From Thermococcus sp. (GTDB taxonomy: Archaea; Methanobacteriota_B; Thermococci; Thermococcales; Thermococcaceae): DNA of 6,121 bases. The notes under the pieces were generated by a model, which was not told the DNA's origin, did no database searches, and worked only from the letters and a program-made list of their open reading frames with translations. Positions 1 to 6,121 of this stretch are shown here, piece by piece. The position numbers were made by a program, and so were the translations under genes. Positions within the stretch are counted from its first letter, which is position 1; every line of letters starts with the position of its first letter. The stretch spans positions 1 through 6,121 of the forward strand of contig JALTMZ010000075.1 in the NCBI GenBank assembly GCA_027001105.1, written 5' to 3'.

Positions 1-3000
1 TTGCCCTACCTTCAGTTGGCTGCTTTGTAAGGACCTGCACTGGACCTCTTGAACGAGCGTGCATCTTATCGGCGACCATGTGGTGGAGCCTCTGGTAGTA
101 GATGACACCTATAAAGATGTCTGCCTTTAATCTTCTTCCAGTAATTCCATCATACATGATTTCCCTTCCGCTGTGCTTGAATCCAAGCTCCTCGAGCTCT
201 TTTCTAAGCTTCTCTTCTGGCTCTCCAATGAATGCTGTTCCATCAATTCTCCTTCCCTTAAGAGATGCAACCTTTCCACCAATTGCTTCAATGAGCTGTC
301 CGACTGTCATACGGGATGGAATACCGTGTGGGTTGACGATTAAATCTGGCACTATTCCGCTTTCTGTCCATGGCATGTCCTCCTGTGGAACGATTAAGCC
401 TATAACACCCTTCTGTCCATGTCTGCTTGCAAATTTGTCTCCAAGCTCTGGAATTCTAAGGTCTCTAACGGTAACTTTAACGAGCTTGGTTCCATCTCCA
501 GTCTCAGTAATTATGACTTTATCAACGACACCTTTTTCACTCGGCCTTACAGCTATGCTTGTCTCTCTCCTCTCTTGAAGGATTATTCCACCCAATCCGC
601 TCTGCTCTTCAAGGAATCTTGGTGGTGAAGTTCTACCAACAAGAACATCTTTACCACTGACCTTTGACTCTGGGAAGATTATGCCGTCCTCATCCAAGTG
701 CCTGTAGTACTTCTCTCCCCTGTATCCCCTAACAGTTGGGTCTGGAATCTCAAACTTATCTGTTTGACCACCGAGATACTTCTTCTCTTCAGCCTCGTAT
801 GTTCTGAAGAATGTTGATCTCGCTAATCCTCTCTCAATTGATGCCTTATTGATCACAATAGCGTCTTCCATGTTGTAACCCTGATAGCTGAGGACAGCGA
901 CAACAAAGTTCTGACCAGCAGGTCTCTCTTCAAAACCGACGGCCTTCATGATCCTTGAGTTGACAAGCGGGATTTGCGGATAGTGCAAGAGATGTCCTCT
1001 GGTGTCAACTCTGATTCTGAAGTTAGCCCATCCCAAACCCAAGCTCTGCTTAGCCATACCTGCTCCATAAGTGTTTCTTGGAGCTGCATTGTGCTCCGGA
1101 TAAGGAACGAGTGATGCTGGAATACCAAGGATTGCAGCGGGCATGAGCTCAAGGTGAGTGTGTTCTTTTGTGACTTCCCATGGCCAGGTTGCAACATAGG
1201 CGTTCTCCTCTTCCTCTGCATCGAGATACTCAATAACACCCATTTTAATGAGATCGCTCCATGTAAGCGTTCCATTCTTTATTCCTTCAACGTGCTCCTT
1301 TGTAAGCTTTGGAACACCGTTCTCAACGACGATAAGAGGTCTCCTAACTCTACCGTCATCGCTGTTAATGTAAACCTCCCTAACGTCATCATAATATGCA
1401 ACGTTTATGACATCGCTAATCCTGCCAGCCCTTCTGTCGGCTTTAATCCTGTTTACCAAAGCTATGCCATCCTCAACTGTTCCAATAAGGACACCGTTCA
1501 AATAGACTCTCCAGACGTGTGGATTCGGTCTCCTCTCCTCAATTGAAACAATGCCAAGCTTCCTTAGATACTTGAGAACCTCTTCCTCTGGAATAGCAGT
1601 TGTGATTTGAGCCATCAACGCCAAGTTCTTAACAAGACCACAGTTCGGACCTTCTGGTGTTTCAGTAGGACAGATTCTTCCCCAATGAGTCCCGTGCAGA
1701 TCTCTTGCCTCGAAGTGCGGCTGGTCTCTGCTCAGCGGTGAAGTAACTCTTCTCAAGTGTGAGAGAGTTGACATGTAGTTTGTTCTATCCAAAAGCTGGC
1801 TGACACCAGTTCTTCCACCAGGCCAAGCGCCTGTTGCTAAGGCATGTTCAATCCTCTCAGTTAAAACATCTGGTCTCACAGAATTTCTCACAAATCTCTG
1901 GACATTTTCAAAAATATATTTTTCTCCTTTCCTTTGATAGGTCTTAGTCAGCTGATACTGCATGTCCTTAACAAGCTGACCAAATGCAACTCTGAACAGG
2001 TCTCTAAGCAGATCTCCAGCAAGCCTCAGCCTCTTGTTGGCATAATGATCTTTGTCGTCTTCTCCTCTCAAGCCAAGTGAAAGCTCCAGAACCTTCAATG
2101 CCATCATGCCGAGATAATAAGCCTTCTTAATTCTGTCCTCTGGTCTAACTCCCATGTGAGGCAAGAGGTTATTGTCAATTATTGATTCTGCTCTCCTTAG
2201 CCGGTACTCTCTTGGCTGCCCTGGAAGGGCTTTCTTACCAATGTAATCCAAAGCCTCTTCCTGGGTCTGGATATCGCTTGCATCTTCGAGGTTGTCGAAA
2301 AGAACCTGCTGGATCCTTGGATCATCACTTATTGCATCAACGATTTCCTTATCACTCTCAAGACCAAGGGCTCTCATTACATAAACGAACTTGACAACAC
2401 CAGGAACATTGGGTATAGAAACGTAAAGCAAGCCATCCTTTCTTCTCTCCACAGCAATCAGAGCTCTGTAGCCATGTCTATATGAAAAGCACTTTGCAAC
2501 GACCTTATCTTGTCTTTCATCTTTCTCAACTAAGGTTCTGTTTGGAGCCAAGTCTTCAATAGATACAATAACTCTCTCTGACCCATTAATAATAAAGTAA
2601 CCACCCGGGTCTTTCGGATCCTCTCCAAGCTTTATTAATTCCTCTTCGCTCTTCCCGTAGAGCCTGCATGCCTTTGACTTAAGCATTATCGGGAGCTCTC
2701 CTATCCTAACCTCAACTGGTTCCTGCTCAATGCCATTAACAACTGGAATCATTTCAAGATATATTGGAGCAGCATACGTAAGGTTCCTTATCCTTGCGTC
2801 CATTGGATAGAGTGGCTTTCTTTGGCCCTGTGCCTCCTGGAATTCCGGCTCCCCAAGTCTAATCTTCCCAAATTTTACCTCAAAGTTTGGGATATCTGGC
2901 TTTATGCCGCCGAATTCATTGATGACCTCTTGCATTCCGTGGTCTATAAATGCATTATAAGAGTCAAGATGCTGTCTGACAAGTCCTTTTTCATTCCAGT

Positions 3001-3061
3001 AGCTCTCCATAACGCTCCAAAGGTCATCCGGAGTAACCTCAACAACAGTTGGACCTCTCAT
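1..3061 (-). CDS. rpoB: DNA-directed RNA polymerase subunit B (partial, C-terminus beyond window)
   Basis: This is the second-largest catalytic subunit of archaeal RNA polymerase, equivalent to bacterial beta and eukaryotic Rpb2. It forms one side of the active-site cleft and helps hold the RNA-DNA hybrid. The frame is open from the ATG at 3061 to the left edge without a stop, giving about 1020 residues. Thermococcales RpoB is about 1120 residues, so roughly the last 100, including the C-terminal zinc/clamp part, are missing. Visible landmarks are N-terminal [15 protein letters not shown], the lobe/protrusion motif FIINGSERV (NGSERV at 159-164), TPEGPNCGL from residue 468, [14 protein letters not shown] with acidic E732-D733 near the active centre, and [12 protein letters not shown] at 874-885, the hybrid-binding lysine region corresponding to GDKMAGRHGNKG in E. 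coli beta. The subunit is not split into B' and B'' as in some methanogens and halophiles, and there is no intein. It follows rpoH after 17 nt, so the two are surely co-transcribed. A perfect SD, GAGGTGA, supports this start. Confidence 0.98.
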   Translation of the reverse strand, partial: MRGPTVVEVTPDDLWSVMESYWNEKGLVRQHLDSYNAFIDHGMQEVINEFGGIKPDIPNFEVKFGKIRLGEPEFQEAQGQRKPLYPMDARIRNLTYAAPIYLEMIPVVNGIEQEPVEVRIGELPIMLKSKACRLYGKSEEELIKLGEDPKDPGGYFIINGSERVIVSIEDLAPNRTLVEKDERQDKVVAKCFSYRHGYRALIAVERRKDGLLYVSIPNVPGVVKFVYVMRALGLESDKEIVDAISDDPRIQQVLFDNLEDASDIQTQEEALDYIGKKALPGQPREYRLRRAESIIDNNLLPHMGVRPEDRIKKAYYLGMMALKVLELSLGLRGEDDKDHYANKRLRLAGDLLRDLFRVAFGQLVKDMQYQLTKTYQRKGEKYIFENVQRFVRNSVRPDVLTERIEHALATGAWPGGRTGVSQLLDRTNYMSTLSHLRRVTSPLSRDQPHFEARDLHGTHWGRICPTETPEGPNCGLVKNLALMAQITTAIPEEEVLKYLRKLGIVSIEERRPNPHVWRVYLNGVLIGTVEDGIALVNRIKADRRAGRISDVINVAYYDDVREVYINSDDGRVRRPLIVVENGVPKLTKEHVEGIKNGTLTWSDLIKMGVIEYLDAEEEENAYVATWPWEVTKEHTHLELMPAAILGIPASLVPYPEHNAAPRNTYGAGMAKQSLGLGWANFRIRVDTRGHLLHYPQIPLVNSRIMKAVGFEERPAGQNFVVAVLSYQGYNMEDAIVINKASIERGLARSTFFRTYEAEEKKYLGGQTDKFEIPDPTVRGYRGEKYYRHLDEDGIIFPESKVSGKDVLVGRTSPPRFLEEQSGLGGIILQERRETSIAVRPSEKGVVDKVIITETGDGTKLVKVTVRDLRIPELGDKFASRHGQKGVIGLIVPQEDMPWTESGIVPDLIVNPHGIPSRMTVGQLIEAIGGKVASLKGRRIDGTAFIGEPEEKLRKELEELGFKHSGREIMYDGITGRRLKADIFIGVIYYQRLHHMVADKMHARSRGPVQVLTKQPTEGRA

Positions 3062-3065
3062 GCTC

Positions 3066-3072
3066 TCACCTC
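3066..3072 (-). promoter_or_regulatory. Ribosome binding site of rpoB
   Basis: GAGGTGA is a full match to the anti-SD at the 3' end of archaeal 16S rRNA. It ends 4 nt before the rpoB ATG (3061-3059) and lies in the short rpoH-rpoB gap, which fixes the rpoB start. Confidence 0.85.
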
Positions 3073-3078
3073 AAAAAT

Positions 3079-3327
3079 TCAATCCTCAACAACAATCCTA
3101 TAGTAATAGTAAACACCTGCAGTTGGACTTTTCCTCTTAATTTCAATTATATCTCCCGGCTTTGCTCCTAATGCCACAACAGCCGGATCTTTAGCCTTTA
3201 TCTGGGGTAACTGGGAAATCTTTATTCTGTATTTTTTAAGCAGCTCCTCCTTTTCTTCTTCGCTTAATACTCTGTGTTCAGGAACTAATTCATGATCAAA
3301 TATATTAAACTCCTTTTTCGCCGCCAC
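3079..3327 (-). CDS. rpoH: DNA-directed RNA polymerase subunit H
   Basis: This is the small archaeal RNAP subunit homologous to the C-terminal domain of eukaryotic Rpb5. It sits at the lower jaw of the enzyme, contacts downstream DNA and supports assembly and promoter opening. At 82 aa it has the usual length for this lineage. Recognisable stretches are [16 protein letters not shown] at the N-terminus, the motif [19 protein letters not shown], then [19 protein letters not shown] and a [11 protein letters not shown]-terminus, all typical of archaeal RpoH. The start codon is GTG, not ATG; it gives V(M)AAKKEFNIF, matching the family N-terminus. The upstream G-run AAGGGGGC (about 8 nt before the start) is a weaker SD than the perfect GAGGTGA in front of rpoB. 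It is the first gene of the RNAP operon in the window (rpoH then rpoB, normally followed by the A subunits), with a strong BRE/TATA about 65 nt upstream. Confidence 0.97.
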   Translation of the reverse strand: MAAKKEFNIFDHELVPEHRVLSEEEKEELLKKYRIKISQLPQIKAKDPAVVALGAKPGDIIEIKRKSPTAGVYYYYRIVVED

Positions 3328-3392
3328 CGAGAATTGCCCCCTTAGAATTTTTAGAAAGTATAATCTCTCACTACCTCCAGCTTTCGCTTTGG

Positions 3393-3408
3393 GTATATAA
3401 GCTTTTCG
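3393..3408 (-). promoter_or_regulatory. BRE/TATA promoter of the rpoH-rpoB operon
   Basis: Read on the minus strand this is CGAAAAGC followed by TTATATA, an A-rich TFB-recognition element directly upstream of a TATA box, as in strong Thermococcales promoters. The TATA centre is near 3397, so transcription should start about 25 nt downstream, near 3370-3373. That would give rpoH a leader of roughly 45 nt. The start site is inferred from spacing. Confidence 0.8.
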
Positions 3409-3426
3409 TGAGATAAATCGGAGATA

Positions 3427-3470
3427 GGGTTTATATTCCTTGCGTAAAGTTTAAGAAGGGTTTTTATAGC
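3427..3470 (+). promoter_or_regulatory. Two tandem TATA-like elements on the plus strand, possible promoter
   Basis: AGGGTTTATAT at 3427-3437 and AGGGTTTTTATAG about 31 nt further on both resemble archaeal TATA boxes pointing rightward. The second is preceded by AAGAAGGG, a fair but not ideal BRE. A start about 25 nt downstream of the second would fall near 3490, with ATGs at 3486 and 3496. No convincing gene follows: short frames run straight into the antisense strand of tRNA-Thr. It could equally be chance in AT-rich spacer DNA. Confidence 0.25.
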
Positions 3471-3479
3471 CGAAAACCC
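3458..3479 (-). terminator. Inverted repeat with T-rich 3' flank, possible tRNA operon terminator
   Basis: GGGTTTT and AAAACCC form a 7-bp stem around an 8-nt loop. On the minus strand it lies about 65 nt beyond the end of tRNA-Thr(GGT) and is followed by TTCTTAAACTTT. It could mark the end of the tRNA transcript before the rpoH promoter. Archaeal termination relies mainly on T-tracts and the stem is A/T-heavy, so this is tentative; the same bases also make the plus-strand TATA-like element. Confidence 0.25.
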
Positions 3480-3545
3480 ACATTGATGAACATAGATGGG
3501 CATTATACAAGCCCAAATACAATCCGGCTCATTAAAACCGCAGAA

Positions 3546-3622
3546 TGGAGCCCCGGGCGGGGTTTGAACCCGCGACCTGCCGCTTACCAAGCGGCCGCTC
3601 CACCAGGCTGAGCCACCGGGGC
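3546..3622 (-). tRNA. tRNA-Thr (anticodon GGT)
   Basis: It folds as a complete cloverleaf: acceptor GCCCCGG with CCGGGGC, D-arm GCTC/GAGC, anticodon arm GCCGC-TTGGTAA-GCGGC, variable loop AGGTC, T-arm GCGGG-TTCAAAC-CCCGC. The discriminator is T and CCA is encoded (bases 3546-3548). Positions 34-36 read GGT, decoding ACC/ACU threonine codons. It is the last of three tRNAs on the minus strand, separated from tRNA-Pro by 8 nt, so it is probably co-transcribed from the promoter at 3823-3839. Confidence 0.97.
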
Positions 3623-3630
3623 ATTAAAAC

Positions 3631-3708
3631 TGGTGGGGCCGCCGAGATTTGAACTCGGGTCGCCGGCTCCCAAAGCCGGCAGGATAGACCAAGCTACCCC
3701 ACGGCCCC
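3631..3708 (-). tRNA. tRNA-Pro (anticodon TGG)
   Basis: The cloverleaf has acceptor GGGGCCG with CGGCCCC, anticodon arm CCGGC-TTTGGGA-GCCGG, a short 4-nt variable loop and T-arm CCGAG-TTCAAAT-CTCGG, then discriminator A and encoded CCA. Anticodon TGG decodes CCA and probably CCG proline codons; G37 after the anticodon is typical of tRNA-Pro. It is the middle gene of the minus-strand trio, with gaps of 12 nt and 8 nt to its neighbours. Confidence 0.97.
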
Positions 3709-3720
3709 AAGCCAAAAGAC

Positions 3721-3797
3721 TGGAGCCCCGGCCGGGATTTGAACCCGGGACCTGCGGATTACAAGTCCGCCGCTCTCCCAGGCTGAGCCACCGGGGC
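3721..3797 (-). tRNA. tRNA-Thr (anticodon TGT)
   Basis: The acceptor GCCCCGG/CCGGGGC is the same as in the Thr(GGT) gene. Anticodon arm is GCGGA-CTTGTAA-TCCGC, T-arm CCGGG-TTCAAAT-CCCGG, discriminator T, CCA encoded. Positions 34-36 read TGT, decoding ACA and probably ACG. By hand alignment about 66 of 77 bases match the Thr(GGT) gene, with differences concentrated in the anticodon and T stems. It is the promoter-proximal gene of the trio, starting about 4 nt after the predicted transcription start. Confidence 0.97.
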
Positions 3798-3822
3798 ACC
3801 GAATGAAGAAAAGTTCCGGTAG

Positions 3823-3839
3823 ATATATAAAGTTTTCGC
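3823..3839 (-). promoter_or_regulatory. BRE/TATA promoter of the Thr-Pro-Thr tRNA operon
   Basis: The minus strand reads GCGAAAAC then TTTATATAT, a near-ideal BRE plus TATA box. With the usual 25-nt spacing, transcription starts about 3800-3802, just ahead of the first tRNA base at 3797. Confidence 0.85.
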
Positions 3840-3852
3840 TAAATTAGAAGAC

Positions 3853-3867
3853 CGTAATCTTTATAAA
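3853..3867 (+). promoter_or_regulatory. TATA promoter of the tRNA-Asn/tRNA-Met pair
   Basis: CGTAATC followed by TTTATAAA (3860-3867) is a good TATA box with a weaker BRE than the opposite promoter. Transcription should begin near 3889, about 8 nt before tRNA-Asn. It is divergent from the minus-strand tRNA promoter, with the TATA boxes less than 40 bp apart. Confidence 0.75.
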
Positions 3868-3896
3868 TCATCCTCGTATCTCTATCATTGGGCTGT

Positions 3897-3972
3897 GCCG
3901 CCGTAGCTTAGTTGGTAGAGCGCGCGGCTGTTAACCGCGTGGTCCCCCGTTCGAGTCGGGGCGGCGGCGCCA
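3897..3972 (+). tRNA. tRNA-Asn (anticodon GTT)
   Basis: The acceptor GCCGCCG pairs with CGGCGGC. D-arm is GCTT...AGAGC, anticodon arm CGCGG-CTGTTAA-CCGCG, variable TGGTC, T-arm CCCCG-TTCGAGT-CGGGG, discriminator G and encoded CCA (3970-3972). Anticodon GTT decodes both asparagine codons. tRNA-Met follows after 10 nt, so the two should share one transcript. Apart from two anticodon bases, its D-stem/anticodon/variable stretch is the same as in tRNA-Met. Confidence 0.97.
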
Positions 3973-3982
3973 ATACTCTTGT

Positions 3983-4060
3983 GGGCCCGTAGCTCAGCCT
4001 GGTCAGAGCGCGCGGCTCATAACCGCGTGGTCCGGGGTTCGAATCCCCGCGGGCCCACCA
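3983..4060 (+). tRNA. tRNA-Met (anticodon CAT, elongator type)
   Basis: The acceptor GGGCCCG pairs with CGGGCCC. D-arm is GCTC/GAGC with loop AGCCTGGTCA, anticodon arm CGCGG-CTCATAA-CCGCG, variable TGGTC, T-arm CGGGG-TTCGAAT-CCCCG, discriminator A and encoded CCA. It lacks the A1 start and the three G:C pairs next to the anticodon loop expected of an initiator, so it is elongator-type. The gene sequence alone does not exclude a tRNA-Ile2 whose C34 is modified to agmatidine; Met is the more likely reading. Confidence 0.9.
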
Positions 4061-4307
4061 GCAAGCTTTTCTGGAAAAAATCTGACCAAGATTCATATGT
4101 CGCTTTTAAAATTGTTCGCTTTTCAAGTATGGAGGTTTTTCTCTTCAATAATTTAGATGAGAGTTTACTCTTTAGTCACTCTCTGCTTTAGAAGCCAGCT
4201 GATGAAAAGTTTGACCATAAGCTGTTGACTGTTTTCAAAAGCAAACTCGCATTATTAATGGGGACTGTTTAAACCTAAGAAGATAAAATAAGCAAAAGAG
4301 GAGAACA
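4061..4307. other. Gene-poor convergent spacer between tRNA-Met and gcvPB
   Basis: About 250 bases of AT-rich DNA lie where the plus-strand tRNA transcript and the minus-strand gcv operon converge. T-runs at 4067-4070 and 4136-4140 could end the tRNA transcript. A 20-codon frame at 4129-4191 and nested repeats AGAGT-tt-ACTCT (4060s) and GAGAGT/ACTCTC (4159-4164, 4178-4183) are present, but none is convincing as a gene or known element. No copy of the tRNA-Met 3' end is present, so I see no attachment site. Confidence 0.5.
4277..4305 (-). terminator. Pyrimidine/T-rich terminator of the gcvPA-gcvPB operon
   Basis: Two bases past the gcvPB stop, the minus strand is almost purely pyrimidine with several T-runs (TTCTCCTCTTTTG, then TTATTTTATCTTCTT). 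There is no stem. Such T-rich tracts end transcription in Thermococcales; the assignment rests on composition and position. Confidence 0.5.
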
Positions 4308-5813
4308 TCAGATATCGATCTCTCCCTTGTCTTTGAGCTGTTTGTACATCCTCCAAGTAATGACAGGCCTCTTTGCTGCCAAGACGTCATCAACCCTTCT
4401 AACGGCAGTGTTGTGCGGAGCGCTCTTAACAATCTCTGGGTTAGTGTAAGCCTCTTCGCTTATCTTCTTGAGAACTTCAACGTAGTAGTCAATATCTTCC
4501 TTGGTCACCGTTTCGGTTGGCTCAATCATTAAAGCCTCATGAACAATTAGTGGGAAGTAAATTGTCGGCGCATGCAGTCCGTGGTCAAGCAATCTCTTTG
4601 CGACATCCAAAGCCTTAACTCCAGTCTCTTTCTTCATAGGCTCTGCACTGAAGACTACTTCGTGCTTTCTAAGCTCCTTATGAGGCAGCTCGTAACCCCT
4701 TGTTCCCTTGAGCTTCTGCGTTAGATAGTTGGCATTGAGAACAGCTATCTCACTTACAGCTTTAAGCCCGTTCCTGCCCATTATCTTGAGGTAAGTTAAT
4801 GCCCTAACCAAAACAGCAAAGTTCCCGTAAAACTCCTTCACTTTTCCAATGCTCTTCGGCAAGTCGTAGTTTAGATAATAGCGGTTGTTCTCCTCGTCGT
4901 ATTCAACAACTGGTACCGGGAGGTAGTCCTTCAGGAAGTCTTTGACACCAACGGGTCCAGCTCCCGGCCCTCCACCGCCATGAGGGGTTGAAAATGTCTT
5001 GTGCAAATTGACGTGAATAACATCAAAACCCATGTCTCCAGGTCTGACTTTTCCAAGAATACCGTTTAAGTTTGCTCCGTCATAGTAAAGCAATCCTCCA
5101 GCTTTATGGACAATCTTTGCGATCTCCAAGATATCTTCCTCGAAAATACCGAGAGTGTTTGGGTTTGTGAGCATCAATCCAGCTGTTCTTTCACCTACAG
5201 CATTCTCTAAAGCCTCTAAATCAACCATTCCCTGCTCATTTGATGGGATTTCAATGACCTTGAAGCCAGCCATTGCTGCTGATGCCGGATTTGTTCCGTG
5301 AGCTGAGTCTGGAACAATCATCTCATTCCTCTGAGTCTCACCGCGGTCGAGGTGATAAGCTCTGATGATCATGACTCCGGTAAATTCACCGTTGGCTCCA
5401 GCTGCTGGCTGTAAAGTAAACCTGTCCATGCCTGTGATTTCCTTAAGCCACTGTTCAAGCTCCCACATTATTTGCAAAGCTCCTTGGACTGTTCTTTCAT
5501 CTTGATATGGGTGTATAAATGCAACCTTTGGATGTCCAGCAATTTCCTCATTTATCTTCGGGTTGTATTTCATAGTACAAGAGCCAAGAGGATACATTCC
5601 GCTGTCAACCCCATAGTTCATCTCGCTTAATCTTGTGTAGTGTCTAACAACCTCAGGCTCACTCAGCTCGGGGAGCTCAAGCTTCTTTCTCTTGAGCTTT
5701 TCGGGGATATCAATTTCAATGTCCTCAATTGGTTCTGGAAGTGAGAATCCAACTCTTCCAGGCTTTGAGAGCTCAAATATCAAGGGTTCATCCCATTTAG
5801 CTTGTCTGTACAT
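4308..5813 (-). CDS. gcvPB: Glycine dehydrogenase (decarboxylating), subunit 2
   Basis: This is the PLP-binding subunit of the P-protein of the glycine cleavage system. With GcvPA it decarboxylates glycine and passes the aminomethyl group to the lipoyl arm of the H-protein in the cytoplasm. The 501 residues match the roughly 500-aa archaeal/Gram-positive split form. Visible motifs are [18 protein letters not shown] (conserved Cys79), [39 protein letters not shown] (Asp245, likely PLP-ring contact) and [16 protein letters not shown], whose Lys272 should form the Schiff base with PLP. The C-terminal [10 protein letters not shown] and WRMYK are also typical. I chose ATG 5813 over in-frame GTG 5822 and ATG 5819, because GAGGTGA ends 5 nt before it and [11 protein letters not shown] matches the family N-terminus. 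gcvPA ends only 10 nt upstream, so the subunits are translated from one mRNA. The gene is intact. Confidence 0.97.
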   Translation of the reverse strand: MYRQAKWDEPLIFELSKPGRVGFSLPEPIEDIEIDIPEKLKRKKLELPELSEPEVVRHYTRLSEMNYGVDSGMYPLGSCTMKYNPKINEEIAGHPKVAFIHPYQDERTVQGALQIMWELEQWLKEITGMDRFTLQPAAGANGEFTGVMIIRAYHLDRGETQRNEMIVPDSAHGTNPASAAMAGFKVIEIPSNEQGMVDLEALENAVGERTAGLMLTNPNTLGIFEEDILEIAKIVHKAGGLLYYDGANLNGILGKVRPGDMGFDVIHVNLHKTFSTPHGGGGPGAGPVGVKDFLKDYLPVPVVEYDEENNRYYLNYDLPKSIGKVKEFYGNFAVLVRALTYLKIMGRNGLKAVSEIAVLNANYLTQKLKGTRGYELPHKELRKHEVVFSAEPMKKETGVKALDVAKRLLDHGLHAPTIYFPLIVHEALMIEPTETVTKEDIDYYVEVLKKISEEAYTNPEIVKSAPHNTAVRRVDDVLAAKRPVITWRMYKQLKDKGEIDI

Positions 5814-5818
5814 TCTCA

Positions 5819-5825
5819 TCACCTC
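5819..5825 (-). promoter_or_regulatory. Ribosome binding site of gcvPB, overlapping the gcvPA stop
   Basis: GAGGTGA is a perfect anti-SD match spaced 5 nt from ATG 5813. It overlaps the TGA stop of gcvPA (5826-5824), which suggests translational coupling of the two P-protein subunits, and it decides the gcvPB start: the upstream GTG and ATG lie inside or next to the SD. Confidence 0.8.
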
Positions 5826-6121
5826 ACAGCTCGGCCTCGGCTATTATCTCTTTCAACGCAACTATAAGCTTCTCAATCCATTCTTTTCTTGTTGTCTCAG
5901 TCACTGCAAATAATGCACTTTCTCCAAGCTCTGGGAAGTGTGGCTTGACATAGTAACCGCCATGAATATTCTTTCCTAATAAGCGCTCGTGAATTACATC
6001 ATAAGGCACCTCAAATTGCACAAGGACATCTTTGAAGTTGATTCCATCAAAAGGTAACTCAGCAACTTCGCTTATTCTCTTCTTGAAGTACGCGGTGTTC
6101 TTAAGAATTATCTCACCAAGC
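5824..6121 (-). CDS. gcvPA: Glycine dehydrogenase (decarboxylating), subunit 1 (C-terminal part only)
   Basis: The last 98 residues and stop codon are visible; the family is about 450 aa, so the first three quarters lie beyond the right edge. GcvPA pairs with GcvPB to form the glycine-decarboxylating P-protein. The identification rests on position directly before gcvPB plus the C-terminal pattern: [13 protein letters not shown], then [11 protein letters not shown], then [20 protein letters not shown], then [18 protein letters not shown]. The [10 protein letters not shown] and [16 protein letters not shown] endings are typical of GcvPA. The frame is open to the window edge with no damage. The stop is 10 nt before the gcvPB ATG and overlaps its SD. 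Confidence 0.95.
   Translation of the reverse strand, partial: LGEIILKNTAYFKKRISEVAELPFDGINFKDVLVQFEVPYDVIHERLLGKNIHGGYYVKPHFPELGESALFAVTETTRKEWIEKLIVALKEIIAEAEL

Noticed and set aside
102..578. A 158-codon plus-strand open frame, and other plus-strand frames up to 3103
   Set aside because: They lie fully antisense to the intact rpoB frame. Their translations are low-complexity Ser/Leu/Pro-rich, as expected of shadows of a conserved gene.
946..1275. A 109-codon minus-strand frame inside rpoB
   Set aside because: It is out of phase with rpoB, whose own frame is continuous with family motifs on both sides, so it is not a frameshifted piece or a nested gene.
1..3061. Intein or split in rpoB
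   Set aside because: The visible extein sequence is continuous across the usual catalytic motifs, with no Hint-domain blocks and no internal stop/start of a B'/B'' split.
3484..3489. TGATGA as a possible C box of a C/D guide RNA
   Set aside because: No CTGA D or D' box and no second C box lies at a fitting distance before the tRNA begins.
3584..3799. Open frames running through the tRNA clusters on both strands (also 3908-4096 minus and 3979-4191 plus)
   Set aside because: They consist of tRNA sequence; the RSSGLEPTT/GSNPG-like peptides are a familiar artefact of translating tRNA T-arms.
4200..4205. TGATGA as a possible C box in the 4061-4307 spacer
   Set aside because: The following bases give TTGA but no CTGA at the expected 10-12 nt guide spacing, so the C/D layout fails.
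4038..4307. tRNA-Met 3' end as an integration site for a virus or plasmid
   Set aside because: There is no direct repeat of the tRNA 3' half downstream within the window and no integrase fragment.
5820..5822. GTG at 5822 (or ATG 5819) as the gcvPB start
   Set aside because: Both fall in or beside the GAGGTGA ribosome site; ATG 5813 has the right spacing and the family-typical N-terminus.

Overview
The window looks like a piece of a hyperthermophilic archaeal chromosome, most probably Thermococcales (a Thermococcus/Pyrococcus relative with moderate GC). Four observations support this: an archaeal-type RpoH-RpoB gene pair, a two-subunit archaeal glycine decarboxylase, BRE/TATA promoters of the type CGAAAA-CTTATATA, and perfect GAGGTGA Shine-Dalgarno sites. 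The tRNA genes also encode their CCA ends. The proteins resemble Pyrococcus/Thermococcus proteins as I remember them; no search was run.

Layout. Positions 1-3327, minus strand: the RNA polymerase operon, with rpoH (82 aa) followed 17 nt later by rpoB, which runs off the left edge with about 1020 residues visible. A strong promoter lies upstream of rpoH near 3393-3408. Positions 3546-3797, minus strand: a tRNA cluster transcribed Thr(TGT), Pro(TGG), Thr(GGT), with its own promoter at 3823-3839. Positions 3897-4060, plus strand: tRNA-Asn(GTT) and tRNA-Met(CAT), driven by a divergent promoter at 3860-3867. Positions 4061-4307: a gene-poor convergent spacer. Positions 4308-5813, minus strand: complete gcvPB. 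Positions 5824-6121, minus strand: the C-terminal 98 residues of gcvPA, directly upstream of gcvPB in the same operon.

Functionally this is housekeeping DNA: transcription (RNAP subunits H and B), translation (five tRNAs) and one-carbon/glycine metabolism (the P-protein of the glycine cleavage system). Reading frames are intact. I see no mobile element, CRISPR array, intein or frameshift. I did not find a convincing undescribed system. The most noteworthy loose ends are tandem TATA-like elements at 3427-3470 pointing into the back of the minus-strand tRNA cluster, near-identical anticodon arms in the tRNA-Asn/tRNA-Met pair, and the unexplained 4061-4307 spacer.
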